Below are positions 7,672 through 16,631 of a stretch of DNA of 40,365 bases, piece after piece. The DNA is from a virus: IMG/VR virus record IMGVR_UViG_3300042864_000135, positions 1-40,365 of that record, one strand, 5' to 3'. The notes beneath the pieces are model-generated. The model saw nothing but the letters and a program-made list of their open reading frames with translations, was not told the origin of the DNA and ran no database searches. The translations under genes were made by a program, and so were the position numbers. Position 1 is the stretch's first letter. Each line of letters opens with the position of its first letter.

Positions 7672-7980
7672 ATGTCTTTATTTGCTAAAGTAGAAAACGG
7701 AATAGTTACAGGTACCTTAGAGGCAGCCTTAGAAAATTTGGCATCTGGCTTCTTAGGTGATCCTTCATTATTTGTTGATTACACAAACAGTAAACGCCCA
7801 GCAGTTTTTGGCGGTACTTATAGAGCAGACATCAATGAGTTTATTGACCCAAGTCCTTATCCGTCATGGGGTTTAGATTCAAATAACGACTGGCAAGCCC
7901 CAACCCCAAAGCCAACGCAAGGCAATTACTATTGGTCTGAGTCAGATTTAGCTTGGATTGAAATTATTTCACCTGTATAA
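7672..7980 (+). CDS. Small tail-associated protein, 102 aa
   Basis: I can give no firm family for this protein. The C-terminal part has a PSWGLDSNNDWQAPTPKP segment followed by GNYYWSESDLAWIEI, a Trp/Pro-rich pattern that recurs in small proteins encoded beside fibres of T4-like and aquatic phages. The N-terminus (SLFAKVENGIVTGTLEAA) resembles the beta start of tail-fibre assembly proteins. A chaperone or a small tail component is plausible by position, immediately after an adhesin gene. Confidence 0.6.
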   Translation: MSLFAKVENGIVTGTLEAALENLASGFLGDPSLFVDYTNSKRPAVFGGTYRADINEFIDPSPYPSWGLDSNNDWQAPTPKPTQGNYYWSESDLAWIEIISPV

Positions 7981-7988
7981 GGACCTAT

Positions 7989-8186
7989 ATGATTATTGAA
8001 AAACAAGCAGAAGCTGGTGACGTAGCACACAAGGTTGAAATTTACTGTCCTAGCTGCAGCCGTGATGTTGACGAAGCAGAATTAGCCGCACAAAAGTGCA
8101 ATGATTGTGGCCAAGATCTATCTACGCCAAAGCAGTCAGTGACTATTGCCGCAACTTCTATATCAACAATTGGTATTCTTTGGTAA
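7989..8186 (+). CDS. Small zinc-ribbon protein, 65 aa
   Basis: Two CxxC pairs (C20-PS-C23 and C37-ND-C40) form a probable zinc ribbon. The C-terminal ~20 residues are hydrophobic and Ser/Thr-rich (SVTIAATSISTIGILW), perhaps a beta tail rather than a membrane helix. Similar tiny ribbon proteins are common in phages without known role. It lies between the fibre block and the lysis block with an AAGGACCTAT site before the ATG. Confidence 0.6.
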   Translation: MIIEKQAEAGDVAHKVEIYCPSCSRDVDEAELAAQKCNDCGQDLSTPKQSVTIAATSISTIGILW

Positions 8187-8246
8187 AGGTGAACTAAATG
8201 ACAAACGAAACATATCCCGGCTGCGTAGTAGTAGGAGGTTAAGTAA

Positions 8247-8828
8247 ATGAAAGATTTACTGCCACAAATACTGGCTTATGTTAGTAGCCCCTTTAGGTTA
8301 TTTGCTATTGTCGTTATGGCGGTATTAACTTTTGCTGGTTACTTTGTTTGGCAGAACCAAGAAGTAATGATTGGAGCTTACAAAAAGTCCAAAGAACTAC
8401 CTACAATGAATTCAAGCAGGTATGAGGATTCAGCAAAACTGTTGTTCAAAGGTACTAACGCTGACCTTGTTGTTATATTTGCAGTCAATACAGTTTTAGG
8501 CAATAGGGTTGTAGAACGCGCTTATTTGCCTGATAGCAGACACAAAGATTTTGACGGTTACGATGTTGGTTTGTTCAGTAAAAACATATCAAACAACAAT
8601 GACATTATCAAACTAATGGCTGACGAAATACCTTGCTCAGAATACCCGAAAGCGCAATCTGAAATCGGTCTTTGGTACAAAGCTATTGGCATCAATTACA
8701 CTTGTCGTATAGCCGTACCGCCAAGCAACAATCAATTTATTGGGCAAATCACGGTTGGTTGGAAAGAAAAACCCGCTGACCCTGAAGCCATGTTAATAAT
8801 TGCATCATCAATGCTTATGAGGAAATAA
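8247..8828 (+). CDS. Membrane-anchored protein upstream of holin, 193 aa
   Basis: One hydrophobic segment at residues ~17-36 (FRLFAIVVMAVLTFAGYFVW) is followed by a soluble domain of about 150 residues. The charge pattern suggests the soluble part could face the periplasm. No catalytic motif is recognised. Two Cys (in DEIPCSEY and NYTCRI) could form a disulphide. A perfect AGGAGG ribosome binding site ends 8 bases before the ATG. Its stop overlaps the holin start (TAATGG), so it is coupled to lysis. An antiholin, lysis regulator or inner-membrane spanin analogue can be considered; no coiled coil typical of i-spanins is evident. Confidence 0.6.
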   Translation: MKDLLPQILAYVSSPFRLFAIVVMAVLTFAGYFVWQNQEVMIGAYKKSKELPTMNSSRYEDSAKLLFKGTNADLVVIFAVNTVLGNRVVERAYLPDSRHKDFDGYDVGLFSKNISNNNDIIKLMADEIPCSEYPKAQSEIGLWYKAIGINYTCRIAVPPSNNQFIGQITVGWKEKPADPEAMLIIASSMLMRK

Positions 8829-9295
8829 TGGAAGCACTTATCTCGATACTTAAATCAGCAGCCCCTGCTTTGGCTACGGCTGTTGCTGGTCCTTTGGGCG
8901 GTGCAGCGGTTACTATGATTGCTGATAAGCTAGGCTTGTCTGATAAAACAGTGGATGCTGTTACACAAGCATTAACCACAAATCCTGAGAGTATTCAGAA
9001 ACTTAAAGAGCTAGACCTTGAGTTTGCTAAAGTGGATGCCGCCGACCGTGATTCAGCACGCAAAATGCAGATGACAAACAGGTCAAGAATGCCTGCGGTT
9101 TTGTCTGTTGTTACGATTATCGGGTTCTTTAGCTTGTTGCTTGGCGCAGCTACTGGGTATTTATCATTGACAGGCTCTGATGTGATGATGTTATTACTGG
9201 GTGTACTAGCAAGAGAGACCGCTTCTGTTTATAACTTCTGGTTAGGTTCAAGCAATAGTAGTCAACAAAAAGATATGGTTAAAGGACTCAAATGA
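8828..9295 (+). CDS. Holin, GTA_holin_3TM type
   Basis: This 155-residue protein has a Gly/Ala-rich N-terminal hydrophobic region (residues ~11-35), a polar helical linker containing LDLEFAKVDAADRDSARKM, and two strong transmembrane segments (residues ~88-112 and ~117-139). The linker followed by RMPAVLSVVTIIGFF and a C-terminal Y-N-F-W-L-G-S-S motif are hallmarks of the 3TM holins of gene-transfer agents and many phages. It would form pores in the inner membrane to release the endolysin. The gene overlaps both neighbours (TAATGG upstream, ATGA downstream with the endolysin), the usual holin-endolysin arrangement. Confidence 0.85.
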   Translation: MEALISILKSAAPALATAVAGPLGGAAVTMIADKLGLSDKTVDAVTQALTTNPESIQKLKELDLEFAKVDAADRDSARKMQMTNRSRMPAVLSVVTIIGFFSLLLGAATGYLSLTGSDVMMLLLGVLARETASVYNFWLGSSNSSQQKDMVKGLK

Positions 9296-9729
9296 ACCTA
9301 AGCCCACACTTCACCCTTGAAGAACTAACCGCCAGCGAGACAGCTGCACGTAATGGCTTGGACAACACACCAGGCCCTATTGCTTATCAGAACTTGGTAC
9401 GTCTGGCTAACTTCTTAGAGCAGGTTAAAAAGATTCTTGGTGGTAAACCGATTATGATTAACTCAGCTTATCGTGGCCCAGAAGTCAATGCTCACGTGGG
9501 TGGGTCTAAAAACAGTCAACACATGGTTGGCTGTGCTGCCGACATTAAAGTTCCTGGTATGACCCCAAACGAAATTTGCAAGGCAATTATTGCTTCAGAA
9601 CTACAGTACGACCAACTAATCCGTGAGTTTGATTCTTGGACACATATCAGTATTCCTAACGAAGAGGGCTCGACACCGAGAGGCCAAACGCTTATCATAG
9701 ACCGTGCGGGAACGCGCCCATTCGTTTAA
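9292..9729 (+). CDS. Endolysin, peptidase M15 family
   Basis: This 145-residue protein begins with the HFTLEELTASETAARNGLDN segment typical of M15_3 enzymes and has the zinc site H77-x6-D84 and H118 in TWTHIS-like context (SWTHIS). Arg61 in SAYRGPEVN is the conserved substrate-side residue. These metallopeptidases cleave peptide bonds in peptidoglycan stem peptides (L-Ala-D-Glu or D-Ala-D-Ala type). No signal peptide is visible, so export depends on the holin encoded just upstream. The catalytic domain fills the protein; there is no separate cell-wall-binding domain, as usual for phages of Gram-negative hosts. Confidence 0.92.
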   Translation: MNLSPHFTLEELTASETAARNGLDNTPGPIAYQNLVRLANFLEQVKKILGGKPIMINSAYRGPEVNAHVGGSKNSQHMVGCAADIKVPGMTPNEICKAIIASELQYDQLIREFDSWTHISIPNEEGSTPRGQTLIIDRAGTRPFV

Positions 9730-9737
9730 GGTAAACC

Positions 9738-11930
9738 ATGCCATTACAAAAACTCGTATTTCGTCCAGGGGTCAACAGAGAGAACACAAACTACTCTAAC
9801 GAGGGTGGTTGGTATGACTGCGACAAAATTCGATTCCGTTCTGGCTTCCCAGAAAAGGTCGGTGGCTGGGTTAGGTACTCATCAGATACTTATGATGGGG
9901 TTGCCAGAACAATTAAAAATTGGGTTACATTAGCAGGTGAAAGCCTTCTTGGGGTCGGTACAAATAATAAAGCGTACGTGAATAAAGGCGGAGCGTACTT
10001 TGACATTACACCAGTAAGAGCTACGGTAACGTTACCAAACAACCCATTTTCTACAGTTGCGGGGCTTACTCTTGTTACGGTTAACGCTACAGGTCACGGC
10101 GCAACAGACGGTTCTTTTGTAACATTTACAGGCGCAACAGCTGTAGGTGGTTTAGATTTAAATGGTGAGTATGAGATCAATTACATAGATTCAAATACTT
10201 ATCGATTTAACGCGCTTTCTGTGGCTTCAAGTTCAGCTACTGGTGGTGGCGCGTCTGTATCAGCAGCTTATCAAGTAAATGCTGGCTTACCCGTGTATCA
10301 GATTGGCGTTGGCTGGGGTGCTGGTACATGGCCAACTTATAGTTTGGTTAGTCTTGCCAACGCAATGTCGTTTACGGCAAACTCAGCGGTGGTGACTGTA
10401 GCGGATACTGCGCACGGGCTAACAACGGGGGATTACATTTTTATTCAAGCTTTAACCGACCCTACTTGGATAAACAACTCATCTAACCCTATTTATTTTG
10501 TTAATAACCTTAACGTTGTTGTTCCAATGGTGCCAAACAACGTTGCAACTATGCCTGCCCCAGTTTTGTTAAAAGCCCAACAAATTACAACAGTTAACGC
10601 TAACGCTTATACGTTTACAACAACTGTCCCCGCCTCATCAACTGCAACATCTGTTGTTGATTTAGCTACTATGAGATACCCAGCACTTCCAGTAAGAGGA
10701 TGGGGTAGCCCTGCCACTACAGGTGTAGGACAACAACTTGGTTTATGGAATATGGCTAACTTTGGCCAAGAGCTTCTTTATGGGCAGCGTGGTGGTCCTA
10801 TCTATAAATGGACGCCTGTTCCATCATCTACAGCTTACACTACTCGTGGCACGTTAGTTACAGGTACAGAAGTGCCGTTATTCCAAAACGTATTGCTAAT
10901 ATCTGATTCTTCACGGTTTGTGTTTGCAATGGGTACTAATGAAGTTTATGACACGGCTTTAGACCCACTACTTCTTCGTTGGTCAGACCAAGAAGACTAC
11001 ACAAACTGGGCGCCCGCGGCAACCAATCAGGCGGGTGGTATTCGTTTATCTATCGGGTCATACATCGTTACAGCAAGTCAAACTCGTCAAGAGATTCTTG
11101 TTTGGACAGACGCCGCTATCTATTCATTGCAGTACTTAGGACCTCCTTATGTTTGGGGCGTAACATTGCTTCAAGACAACGTTTCCATTATGGGGCCAAA
11201 TACGGCTATTACCGTAAACAACGTGACCTACTGGATGGGCTTAGATAAGTTCTATATGTACTCAGGCCGTGTTGAAACATTACCGTGCTCAGTCAGACAA
11301 TTTATCTTCCAAGATATTAACAAAGATCAGGCATGGCAAGTTTGTTGCGGGTCTAATGAAGCCTTCTCCGAAGTATGGTGGTTCTACCCATCAGGCACCT
11401 CTACTACAAACGATAAGTATGTGATTTATAACTACTTAGACCGTGTATGGTATTACGGCACAATTAACCGTACAGCATGGCTTGATGCCTCTACAAACCA
11501 ATACCCAATTGCTGCGTGTGATGCACAAACTTTGGTGCTACATGAAAACGGTGTAGATGACGCTATTACTAACCCACCATCAGCTATTAACGCCTATATT
11601 CAGTCATCCGACTTTGATATTGGGGATGGGCATAACTTTGGTTTTGCGTGGCGTATATTGCCAGACATTACTTTTGCTGGGTCAAACATTACAAACCCAC
11701 AAGTAACTATGGTTGTAAAACCAAGAACGAACTCAGGTTCTGCTTATGGCACACCTAACGACCCAACGGTGACTAGAACCCAGCAGTACCCTATAGAGCT
11801 ATACACCGGTCAAGTTTACACACGTATTCGTGGCCGCCAAATGGCATTTAGGATTGAGTCAGCAGGTGTGGGTACGCAGTGGCAGTTAGGTAGCCCTCGT
11901 ATTGATATTCGCCCAGACGGACGTAGATAA
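9738..11930 (+). CDS. Tail hub / packaged-DNA stabilisation-like protein, 730 aa
   Basis: The N-terminus (FRPGVNRENTNYSNEGGWYD, then CDKIRFRSGFPEKVGGW) is characteristic of P22 gp10-like stabilisation proteins and the tail-tubular proteins of podoviruses. Two inserted beta modules of HG-x-x-(T/D)-G-(S/D)-(F/Y) type occur at about residues 110-175 (GHGATDGSFVTFTG) and 225-265 (HGLTTGDYIFI). The C-terminal ~400 residues contain WSDQEDYTNW, NVTYWMGLDKFYMY and PQVTMVVKPR segments conserved in these hub proteins. The position, ahead of ejection-protein genes, is that of T7 gene 12. It would close the portal and link to the tail tip. P22 gp10 is about 470 residues; the beta insertions explain much of the extra length. 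Confidence 0.72.
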   Translation: MPLQKLVFRPGVNRENTNYSNEGGWYDCDKIRFRSGFPEKVGGWVRYSSDTYDGVARTIKNWVTLAGESLLGVGTNNKAYVNKGGAYFDITPVRATVTLPNNPFSTVAGLTLVTVNATGHGATDGSFVTFTGATAVGGLDLNGEYEINYIDSNTYRFNALSVASSSATGGGASVSAAYQVNAGLPVYQIGVGWGAGTWPTYSLVSLANAMSFTANSAVVTVADTAHGLTTGDYIFIQALTDPTWINNSSNPIYFVNNLNVVVPMVPNNVATMPAPVLLKAQQITTVNANAYTFTTTVPASSTATSVVDLATMRYPALPVRGWGSPATTGVGQQLGLWNMANFGQELLYGQRGGPIYKWTPVPSSTAYTTRGTLVTGTEVPLFQNVLLISDSSRFVFAMGTNEVYDTALDPLLLRWSDQEDYTNWAPAATNQAGGIRLSIGSYIVTASQTRQEILVWTDAAIYSLQYLGPPYVWGVTLLQDNVSIMGPNTAITVNNVTYWMGLDKFYMYSGRVETLPCSVRQFIFQDINKDQAWQVCCGSNEAFSEVWWFYPSGTSTTNDKYVIYNYLDRVWYYGTINRTAWLDASTNQYPIAACDAQTLVLHENGVDDAITNPPSAINAYIQSSDFDIGDGHNFGFAWRILPDITFAGSNITNPQVTMVVKPRTNSGSAYGTPNDPTVTRTQQYPIELYTGQVYTRIRGRQMAFRIESAGVGTQWQLGSPRIDIRPDGRR

Positions 11931-12604
11931 TGACCCTAATTGCTACAAAATCACCCAACTTACCTATTCCAACCACGGATTATGAGCGGGCGTATTTTGA
12001 TGAATTTACTAAACAGCTGCGTTTGTACTTTAATACTTTAGACAATGGCCTTTCATCTTTGTATGGTCCTTTGGGTGGGGGCAATCTAAGCAACCCTTTT
12101 ATTGAGGCATCTGAAACAGTTACCCAATATGCGACAGGTAATAACATTCCAACAATTGTGCAATGGGATACAAGTAGCCTAGGTAACGGGTTTACTTTAA
12201 ACGCGGGTAACACCGCTACCGCACAAGTTTCTGGGGTTTATAAAATTACTTATAGTTTGCAGTTTGCTAATAACAATAACGATATTCATAATGCTATTGT
12301 TTGGCTACGTATTAATGGTTCTACCTCAGCTGCGGATGTACCTAATTCAACAACTATTTTTACCTTGCAAGCCCGTAAAAGCGCTGGTATACCTAATTTT
12401 GTTTGTGGGTATTCTGAAGTTGTATTTGCCTTAAATGCGGGGGATACAGTAGGTTTATGGTGGGGCACGGATTTAGCAGCAACATCTGGTGGAACTACAG
12501 GTGTTTATGTATACGGACAGACAGCGCAGACAACTCCGATGGCATACCCAGCAACCCCATCAGCAATTGGGTCAATAACATTTGTATCTAGCTTATCAAC
12601 ATGA
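11930..12604 (+). CDS. C1q/TNF-like jelly-roll virion protein, 224 aa
   Basis: Residues ~70-210 show the strand pattern of a C1q-like jelly roll: FTLNAGNTATAQVSGVYKIT, then YSLQFANNN, IVWLRINGS, and ALNAGDTVGLWWGTD. This fold is common in phage receptor-binding tips and head or tail decorations and forms trimers. The N-terminal ~50 residues (TTDYERAYFDEFTKQLRLYF) are helical and probably anchor it to the tail hub made by the gene just upstream, whose stop overlaps its ATG (TAATG). No catalytic residues are seen. Role as a tail spike, tip or decoration is inferred. Confidence 0.65.
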   Translation: MTLIATKSPNLPIPTTDYERAYFDEFTKQLRLYFNTLDNGLSSLYGPLGGGNLSNPFIEASETVTQYATGNNIPTIVQWDTSSLGNGFTLNAGNTATAQVSGVYKITYSLQFANNNNDIHNAIVWLRINGSTSAADVPNSTTIFTLQARKSAGIPNFVCGYSEVVFALNAGDTVGLWWGTDLAATSGGTTGVYVYGQTAQTTPMAYPATPSAIGSITFVSSLST

Positions 12605-12638
12605 TAATATTCAACATAATTAATTCAGCGAGGCAGCA

Positions 12639-14144
12639 ATGAGCCAACAACTAGCTAACCACCTTAAGTCTTACGGTAGAGGCGACGACACCGAACTCGT
12701 TCACATGACCAAAGGTGAGATTAAAGGTCTTCAAGAGCTAGCCATGGCGCATGGTGGCTCACTAAGTATTAACCCTGATACAGGTCTAGTAGAAGCTGGC
12801 TTCCTTAAAAACATCCTTCCTATGATTGCTGGTGCTGGCCTCATGATGATTCCAGGGGTTAACGCAGCTATTGCAGGTGGTTTAGTAGGTGGGTTTGAGA
12901 CACTACGTACAGGTGATGTAGGTAAAGGCCTTATGGCGGGTCTAGGCGCTTATGGCGGTGCTGGTCTAGGAAGTGCGGCGGGTATAGGTGCTTCAGCAGC
13001 TCCTGCGGCAACCACAACTGCGGCTCCTGGTTTATCTACAGCTGGCGGTGCGGGTTCTCAAGCAGCTGGCTTATCTTCAGGTAATTTAGGTGCAGCCTCA
13101 AGTAATTTTGGTCTTTCCGCGGGTTCTGCGGGTACAGGCGGCGCGGCTGGTTTAACTGCCCCTGCTAATTCTTTATACGCACCTAACTTAGCAGCCTCTG
13201 CTCCTGGTGTGACTGGCGGCCAATTAGCTAAGTACGGATTTGCGGCAGCTGCCCCAGCCTTTAACGATGCAATGACACCAAAAACTCCTGAAATGCCAGG
13301 TGAAGAAGATTTAGGACCTAACGCTGGTAAGTATATAAGCCCTAACTTTCAAGCATATGAACCAAGGCGCCCTAACCCATACTACAGACCTGCAGGTTTA
13401 GGTTACGCTGAAGGCGGCATGATTGACCCAATGCAACAGATGCCTAACGGCGGATTAGCTGCGCTTCAAGGCATGCGTGATGGTTATGATGCAACTCAAA
13501 CTGTGGATGGCAACATCCCACAAATGGCTGATGGTGGTTCTATTGGCGGTTACTCAGATGGTGGCCGCATGCTTAAAGGTCCTGGCGACGGTATGTCTGA
13601 TAGTATCCCTGGCGTTATTGGCGACAAGCAGCCCGCAAGGTTAGCGGATGGTGAATTTGTTGTCCCTGCCGATGTTGTATCTCATTTAGGTAATGGCTCT
13701 ACTGATGCTGGCGCTAAGCGCTTATACAGCATGATGGACAGTGTGCGTAAAGCTCGTACAGGTACAAAGAAACAAGGTAAACAAATTAAAGCGGAGAAGT
13801 ACCTACCTGTAAAAAAGATGGCTGACGGAGGTGTAACTGCCCCTGCTTCTTCGTCTAGCGTGGTATCTCCTGAGTCATTAATGGGGCTAGCAGATTTATC
13901 TGCATTGGGTAGCATGATTTCTAATACTCGTGGCCCAGCTGCAATGTATACCTCTGACCAAGCAGTAGATAAAGTTGCGGCAGCTAAGGCGAATAGACCC
14001 GTTGCTCAACCCGTTCCGTTAAAAGAAAAAGATACAGATTCAAAAATTCCAAAAAGTTTAGGTGATATATTTAGGATTCTTTACGCTAATACTAGCCAGG
14101 ACCCACCTGAGTATAACCCGTTTAGTGGTTTGGGTGGGTCTTAA
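12639..14144 (+). CDS. Gly/Ala-rich internal virion (ejection) protein, 501 aa
   Basis: The N-terminus (SLSINPDTGLVEAGFLKNI) leads into a hydrophobic Gly/Ala stretch (residues ~55-110) that could insert into a membrane during ejection. The middle holds [A/S]-[E/D]-GG motifs (YAEGGMI, MADGGSI, YSDGGRM, MADGGVT) and the phage motif GPGDGMSDSIPG followed by ARLADGEFVVPADVVSHLG. That block is widely seen in podovirus internal or tail proteins of unknown role. The C-terminus is disordered and Pro-rich. Position after the tail hub, and AxGG motifs shared with the 14570 product, point to an ejected or internal core protein. Confidence 0.62.
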   Translation: MSQQLANHLKSYGRGDDTELVHMTKGEIKGLQELAMAHGGSLSINPDTGLVEAGFLKNILPMIAGAGLMMIPGVNAAIAGGLVGGFETLRTGDVGKGLMAGLGAYGGAGLGSAAGIGASAAPAATTTAAPGLSTAGGAGSQAAGLSSGNLGAASSNFGLSAGSAGTGGAAGLTAPANSLYAPNLAASAPGVTGGQLAKYGFAAAAPAFNDAMTPKTPEMPGEEDLGPNAGKYISPNFQAYEPRRPNPYYRPAGLGYAEGGMIDPMQQMPNGGLAALQGMRDGYDATQTVDGNIPQMADGGSIGGYSDGGRMLKGPGDGMSDSIPGVIGDKQPARLADGEFVVPADVVSHLGNGSTDAGAKRLYSMMDSVRKARTGTKKQGKQIKAEKYLPVKKMADGGVTAPASSSSVVSPESLMGLADLSALGSMISNTRGPAAMYTSDQAVDKVAAAKANRPVAQPVPLKEKDTDSKIPKSLGDIFRILYANTSQDPPEYNPFSGLGGS

Positions 14145-14566
14145 TGGTTGAAGTTTCTTTGGTCCCCGCGCAGTATATAGATACCTGTTGGGCTAAGGTT
14201 GAGGGGTTCATAGAAAAAGCCGCTAAGTATACATATGGCAGGTATACGGTTGGTAACATTTATGATATGGTCATGGATGGCGATTACCAGCTTTGGGTTG
14301 CGTTTGATGATGGGGTCTTTAAAGGCGCTGTAGTTACGAATATAATGAATTACCCGCAGAAAAGAATTCTCTGCATGCAGTTTTGTGGTGGTGAGGAGTT
14401 AAAGCTTTGGAAAGACCCAATGCTTGCAATCCTAAAAAGATTTGCCCGTGACTCAGGGTGCGAAGGAATTGAGTCGACAGGTCGCCCAGGATGGGCTAAA
14501 GTATTTCAAAATGACGGCTATAAAGCCACTTGGGTGACTTACGAGTTGCCTATTGAACAGGAGTAA
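14144..14566 (+). CDS. GNAT-fold-like protein in T7 gp13 position, 140 aa
   Basis: The predicted pattern (N-terminal helices, DYQLWVAFDDGVFKGAVVTN strands, RILCMQF strand, then KRFARDSGCEGIESTGRPGW and FQNDGYKATWVTYEL) follows the GNAT acetyltransferase topology. The Arg/Gln-x-x-Gly-x-Gly/Ala acetyl-CoA loop is not evident, so it may be a non-catalytic relative. T7 gp13, a virion protein of similar size between the tail-tube gene and large ejection genes, is also GNAT-like; the shared size and location support an analogous role in virion assembly. It overlaps the upstream stop by one base and ends 3 bases before the next gene. Confidence 0.6.
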   Translation: MVEVSLVPAQYIDTCWAKVEGFIEKAAKYTYGRYTVGNIYDMVMDGDYQLWVAFDDGVFKGAVVTNIMNYPQKRILCMQFCGGEELKLWKDPMLAILKRFARDSGCEGIESTGRPGWAKVFQNDGYKATWVTYELPIEQE

Positions 14567-14569
14567 GAA

Positions 14570-16630
14570 ATGGGTAAAGGCGGCGGCGGTGGCGGTCCAA
14601 CACAAACAACGGCATATCAAACCAATATACCGGAGTACGCAAAACCGTTTGTAATGAATATGTTGAACTCTGCCCAAAAGCAGATTTACAGCGACGACAT
14701 GACGGGTTTTAGAGAGTACAAACCTTACAGCACTGACCCAACACAATATTTTGCGGGTCCTTCTGGTTTACAGCAATCTACCTACGGCGAAGCGGGTCAG
14801 ATGCAAACGCCTGGACAATTTAACTTAGCTACTGGGCTAGGTGGTATTGCGGGTATGGGGCAGTTAGGTGCTGGTCAACAGTTTGCTCGTCAAGCTACAG
14901 ACCCGTATGCTATTCAGTCTTATATGTCACCGTACATGCAAAACGTGGTAGATACTCAAAAAGCCGCTGCATTCCGTGATTTTCAAATTGCACAACCAAT
15001 GCGCCAAGCACAACAAACTCGTCAAGGTGCATTTGGTGGGTCACGCTCGGCTATTGAGAACGCAGAAGCACAACGTGCGTTAACAGGTCGTTTAGGTGAA
15101 ATCCAGGCTACTGGCACACAAAAAGCGTTTGAAGATGCCCAAAGACAGCAACAGTTTGGCGCTAACCTAGGTCTTCAAGGTTTGGCAGGTGCTTCACAAA
15201 CGGCTGGTATGTTAGGTCAAGTAGGCGGCGCTCAACAACAAGCTGACATCGCTCGCTTAGGTTTACAGAATCAATTAGGTGGACAGCAGCAGCAATATCA
15301 ACAAGGTATCATTAACCAAGCTATTCAAGATTACGCTACACAGCAGCAAAACCCAATGATTCAGTTAGCTAATATGTCTAACTTATTGCGTGGTCTTCCT
15401 ATGCAGTCTGGTACTACACAAATGTATCAAGCATCGCCTAACGCACTTTCTCAATTAGGTGGCCTTGGTGCTACAGCCCTAGGTGTATACGGTGCGTCAG
15501 GTGGTTTCCGTGCTGCTGAAGGCGGTGAAGTGAAATCGTACGCAGGTGGTGGTGTAGTAGGTGGCATCGAATCTCAACTCATGCAGATGGAGATTCCACA
15601 GTTACAGCAGGTTGCTAAGACTTCACCAAGCGCATCAATCCGTGAAAAGGCCGCTGAGATTATTGCTCAAAAACAAATGGCTATGCAGACTAAGCAGTCC
15701 ATGGGTATCGACTCATTACCTGCTGGCAACTTAGACGACATCGGTATGGCTGGTGGTGGCATTGTTGCTTTTCAAAATGGTGGTGAAACGTACACGGACC
15801 CATTAATGACGCTAAGCGGGCTTACTCCCGAGATGTTGGCTGAAGACGAAGAGCGTAGACGGGCGCCGAGAGCGCGTAACTTTTACCAAGAGTCATTAGG
15901 CTATTTACCCGAAAAATCAATTCCAGGTAAGGTTGCTACAGCTGTTGGTAATGCTGTTCCTCCCGTAGCAGACGTGGCCGGTAAAAAAGAAATTGCTGAA
16001 AAGACTGTTAGACCAACTGGTACTGGCGCCCCTGCTGAAGGTAAATACGAAGCCGACATTCAAGGATTAATGGCAGACCTTAGAAAAGGTTTGGGTGAAG
16101 GACGCGCACAAAAAGATTTGGACACACTTCGTGAAGAAATGCGGAATAGTAAAGACCAAAACCTATGGATGTCACTTATTCAAGGTGGTGCCAAAGCTAT
16201 GCAATCTACATCTCCACATGCAATGGTTGGTTTAGGCGCTGGTCTTGAAGCAGGTGCCAAAGAGTATGGTCGTGGTATGGAAGGTGAGCGTGCTGATAAG
16301 AAGTTACTACTTGCACAGCAATCCGCTCTTGAGCAAGCTGAATACGCCCGTAAAACTGGTAACCTCAATGCCCTTATTGCAGCGCAAACTAGATTGGATG
16401 GAGTTAAAGCCCAACGTGAAAACCTTGCGGCTAACAAAGAACTTGCTATCCTTAGTGCACGTGACAAGGCTTATGGTGATTTGGTTGGTAGATTGTATGT
16501 TCAGACTCAAGATATTGACCAAGCCAAAGCAATGGCTGATAAAATCTATTCAAGTACCAATTTGGGTGGTATGCCCGGTGGCTCAAAACTACCAGAAGGT
16601 GTTGTAGTACGACAGATTAAAAAAGGTTAA
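14570..16630 (+). CDS. Gln/Gly-rich internal virion (ejection) protein, 686 aa
   Basis: It begins with MGKGGGGGGP, then an NIPEYAKPFVMNMLNSAQ segment and a YMSPYMQNVVDTQKAAAFRD block found in podovirus internal proteins. Residues ~130-270 are helical and very Gln-rich (likely coiled coil). Short Gly motifs (AAEGGEV, YAGGGVV, MAGGGIVAFQNGGE) at about residues 320-410 echo those in the 501-residue protein. The C-terminal ~170 residues are a charged helical region. The place before the giant gp16-like gene corresponds to T7 gp14/gp15. It is probably part of the ejected core complex; no enzymatic motif is seen. Confidence 0.65.
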   Translation: MGKGGGGGGPTQTTAYQTNIPEYAKPFVMNMLNSAQKQIYSDDMTGFREYKPYSTDPTQYFAGPSGLQQSTYGEAGQMQTPGQFNLATGLGGIAGMGQLGAGQQFARQATDPYAIQSYMSPYMQNVVDTQKAAAFRDFQIAQPMRQAQQTRQGAFGGSRSAIENAEAQRALTGRLGEIQATGTQKAFEDAQRQQQFGANLGLQGLAGASQTAGMLGQVGGAQQQADIARLGLQNQLGGQQQQYQQGIINQAIQDYATQQQNPMIQLANMSNLLRGLPMQSGTTQMYQASPNALSQLGGLGATALGVYGASGGFRAAEGGEVKSYAGGGVVGGIESQLMQMEIPQLQQVAKTSPSASIREKAAEIIAQKQMAMQTKQSMGIDSLPAGNLDDIGMAGGGIVAFQNGGETYTDPLMTLSGLTPEMLAEDEERRRAPRARNFYQESLGYLPEKSIPGKVATAVGNAVPPVADVAGKKEIAEKTVRPTGTGAPAEGKYEADIQGLMADLRKGLGEGRAQKDLDTLREEMRNSKDQNLWMSLIQGGAKAMQSTSPHAMVGLGAGLEAGAKEYGRGMEGERADKKLLLAQQSALEQAEYARKTGNLNALIAAQTRLDGVKAQRENLAANKELAILSARDKAYGDLVGRLYVQTQDIDQAKAMADKIYSSTNLGGMPGGSKLPEGVVVRQIKKG

Positions 16631-16631
16631 C

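Noticed and set aside
8198-8242. 14-codon ORF between zinc-ribbon and membrane-protein genes
   Set aside because: It has a ribosome site (AAAGGTGAACTAA), but its end contains the AGGAGG of the next gene and it is too short to judge; it could be a leader but the sequence gives no further support.
12582-12610. Possible promoter TTGTAT-17-TAATAT before the 501-aa gene
   Set aside because: Only three of six -35 and four of six -10 bases match, and it lies mostly within the upstream coding end; such matches are expected by chance in AT-leaning DNA.
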